Part shown: piece by piece, positions 62,689-64,000 of the stretch
How positions within the stretch are numbered: the first letter of the stretch is position 1
Layout of the letters: every line of letters starts with the position of its first letter
Source: Homalodisca vitripennis
Lineage: Eukaryota; Arthropoda; Insecta; Hemiptera; Cicadellidae
DNA: 64,000 nt
Direction: 5' to 3'
Assembly (NCBI RefSeq): GCF_021130785.1
Contig: NW_025777498.1
Span: 1-64,000 of the forward strand
Notes under the pieces: generated by a model
Databases searched by the model: none
What the model saw: the letters and a program-made list of their open reading frames with translations, nothing else
What the model was told of the DNA's origin: nothing
Made by a program: the position numbers and the translations under genes

Positions 62689-62964
62689 ATGGAATTAGTT
62701 GTAGACCTGCTCAATAATCAACTTAGATTTAAAAGCAAACATATCTTTACAATTGTTGACGAAAATAATGAATTTTGGTTTAAGGCGAAAGATGTTGCAG
62801 AAATATTAGAATATGAAAACACTAGACAAGCAATCATATTAAACGTTGATGATGATGACAAAATTCAATATTTTTACTTAAAAAACAAGGGTCTATTCGA
62901 ATGGCCCCTTAACAATCTTCATCCCTGTACTGTTTTTATTAATGAACCAGGTCTCTCAAAATAA
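62689..62964 (+). CDS. BRO-N domain protein, copy 2, short
   Basis: Open frame of 91 aa with the start motif (AAATTTCTTTTCTATCTA-ATG). It contains FTIVDENNEFWFKAKDVAEI and NTRQAIILNVDDDDKIQYFY, then FINEPGLSK before the stop. It ends where the domain of copy 3 goes on (FINESGLYSLILRSHK), so this copy is truncated by about 40 residues. A BRO-N domain this short may still bind DNA, or act as a partial or dead copy. Confidence 0.65.
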   Translation: MELVVDLLNNQLRFKSKHIFTIVDENNEFWFKAKDVAEILEYENTRQAIILNVDDDDKIQYFYLKNKGLFEWPLNNLHPCTVFINEPGLSK

Positions 62965-62993
62965 AAATTGCTTGTTAAATTTTTTCTATCTAA

Positions 62994-63430
62994 ATGGAGT
63001 CAGTCATAGATCTAAGAAATAATCAACTAAAATTCAATAATAAAGAAAATTTTAACAATTGTTGACGAAAATAATGAATTTTGGTTTAAGGCTAAAGATG
63101 TTGCAGAAATATTGGAATATAACAATACAGAAAAAAGCGATTAGAAATAATGTCGATGAAGGTGACAAATCTCAATACTTTTATCTAAAAGATAAGGTAG
63201 CCCTCGAGGGCCACCTCGCAAATATTCACAAAGATACTATTTTCATTAATGAATCAGGACTTTATTCGTTAATTTTAAGATCTCATAAAATAGAAGCAAA
63301 AAGCTTTCAACAATGGGTTACGAGAGATGTTTTACCAAGTATTCGTAAATTTGGTGTGTACAAACTTGAAAACGAAAATAAGCAGTTAAAAGATGAAATA
63401 AAACAGTTACAAAATTTCAGGTCAAAATGA
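62994..63430 (+). CDS. BRO-N domain protein, copy 3, most complete
   Basis: ATG at 62994 follows AAATTTTTTCTATCTAA, but a frame break lies within the first 25 codons (near 63058) and another near 63135. The rest is a typical BRO-N half: KSQYFYLKDK, then FINESGLYSLILRSHKIEAK and WVTRDVLPSIRKFGVYKLEN, followed by a coiled coil (KQLKDEIKQLQNF). The domain presumably binds DNA. It leads directly into the C-terminal domain at 63527. Confidence 0.7.
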
Positions 63431-63796
63431 AATCCTTTAAAATAGAGAATCAAGAATTGCGAATGGAATTAATGAAGAGAGATATGGTATGTAAAAGATT
63501 TTGATAAGAAAAAACACCATGTTTTTGTGTTAATTAAGAAGAATCACATGTGGGAATGGCCTTATTACGTTATCAGAGCTCAGAAACGAGAAATACCAAA
63601 CCGATTAAAACATCTAAAAATAAATTATCCTGAATTAGAGATTTTGTTCATTGATGACGAACCAAATTCTATCAATCTGTATAACCAAATGAAAGAATCT
63701 TTGAATATTTTATACAACGGAAATCATTTTACTACAAATATGGCAGAATCTCGACTGATTTATAGAATATCTAAATTACACGATGAAAAATGTTAA
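63431..63796 (+). CDS. C-terminal domain of the BRO protein (DUF3627-like)
   Basis: A coiled stretch (63431-63500) and then, after a break near 63500-63525, KNHMWEWPYYVIRAQKREIP and PNSINLYNQMKESLNILYNG. This pattern is found at the C-terminus of BRO/MSV199-type proteins of insect viruses (DUF3627, from memory). Ending TAA at 63794-63796. I read it as the tail of copy 3 rather than a separate gene. Confidence 0.55.
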
Positions 63797-64000
63797 ACTC
63801 TCGAATTATGATATTTTGTTTGTAAATGTTTAGCATAACTAGGTAACCATTGTAAAATCTTTTTTTCATATTCACAAGGCATTTCGTTTTTATAACTTTC
63901 GCTGAAAATTTTTTTAGCACAATCTTTGCAAAAAGCATCTTTTCTATCTTTACTATACTGCCAGTTATTAAATTCAGAAATATTTTTAATTTCTTTACAA
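63793..64000 (-). CDS. zinc-ribbon protein, cut by the window edge
   Basis: Minus-strand frame open to the right edge. It reads CKEIKNISEFNNWQYSKDRK, DAFCKDCAKKIF, and ends LPSYAKHLQTKYHNSRV with TAA overlapping the stop of the BRO gene (convergent). The paired Cys (C, then CKDC about 20 residues later) resembles zinc ribbons of HNH-type or transcription-related viral proteins. The N-terminus lies outside the window. Confidence 0.5.
   Translation of the reverse strand, partial: CKEIKNISEFNNWQYSKDRKDAFCKDCAKKIFSESYKNEMPCEYEKKILQWLPSYAKHLQTKYHNSRV

Larger units (their letters stand above)
53782..64000. mobile_element. endogenous Polinton/adintovirus-like element (right end outside window)
   Basis: A 10.2 kb block of closely packed short genes on both strands without introns, unlike the sparse exons to its left. 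It holds the hallmark set of Polinton/Maverick and adintovirus-like viruses: capsid protein, adenain-like protease, packaging ATPase, PLA2-bearing minor capsid protein, plus BRO-N genes common in insect DNA viruses. Many genes are split by single-base breaks, so it is best read as an old or error-laden integrated copy. No DNA polymerase B, integrase or terminal repeat is visible; they may lie past 64000 or be absent. Assignment to Polinton-like or another insect dsDNA virus lineage remains open. Confidence 0.75.

Overview
The window is eukaryotic, AT-rich and intron-rich, and it is full of microsatellites and transposable elements. The two recognisable host genes, a sarcoplasmic calcium-binding protein and a collagen, together with the repeat types (Penelope-like, Jockey/CR1-like LINE, tRNA- and 5S-derived SINEs, a TTAA-flanked DNA transposon) point to an arthropod, most likely an insect. 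The species cannot be told from the sequence.

Layout. (1) About 2.2-10.1 kb, minus strand: four exons of a sarcoplasmic EF-hand calcium-binding protein (3' end at 2224), with a decayed second copy of its last exon beside it. The N-terminal exon was not found. (2) 10.1-20 kb: no gene seen, only repeats. (3) 20.09-52.21 kb, plus strand: fourteen Gly-X-Y exons of a collagen with consistent splice phases, spread over 32 kb. Its introns hold a large palindrome with a GT microsatellite, a Penelope-like fragment, three LINE remnants, a TTAA-flanked transposon, SINEs and tandem arrays. Several Gly codons are replaced, and there is one in-frame stop and several single-base indels. (4) About 53.7-64 kb: a compact, nearly intron-free block of about 17 small AT-rich genes that looks unlike the rest. 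It matches the gene set of a Polinton/Maverick- or adintovirus-like dsDNA virus: a major capsid protein, an adenain-like cysteine protease, a parvovirus-type phospholipase A2 domain, a basic minor capsid-like protein, a FtsK/HerA packaging ATPase, a fibre-like coiled-coil protein, zinc ribbons and a tandem array of BRO-N genes. It runs off the right edge. No polymerase or integrase is visible inside the window.

How the viral block works together (inference). The minus-strand genes 60.4 to 54.3 kb form the structural and processing module: capsid proteins carrying IxGSG-type sites that the adenain-like protease could cut, plus the ATPase that would package DNA. The plus-strand genes on the right (jelly-roll-like protein, BRO genes) are separate units. 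Most of these genes begin with the same short motif, AAATTT followed about 17 bases later by TAA-ATG, on both strands. This looks like a virus-owned promoter system and is the most interesting signal in the window.

Caveat. Single-base frame breaks occur in the viral block, in the collagen and in the calcium-binding protein gene, often at homopolymers. Part of the apparent decay may be uncorrected assembly error rather than true pseudogenisation.
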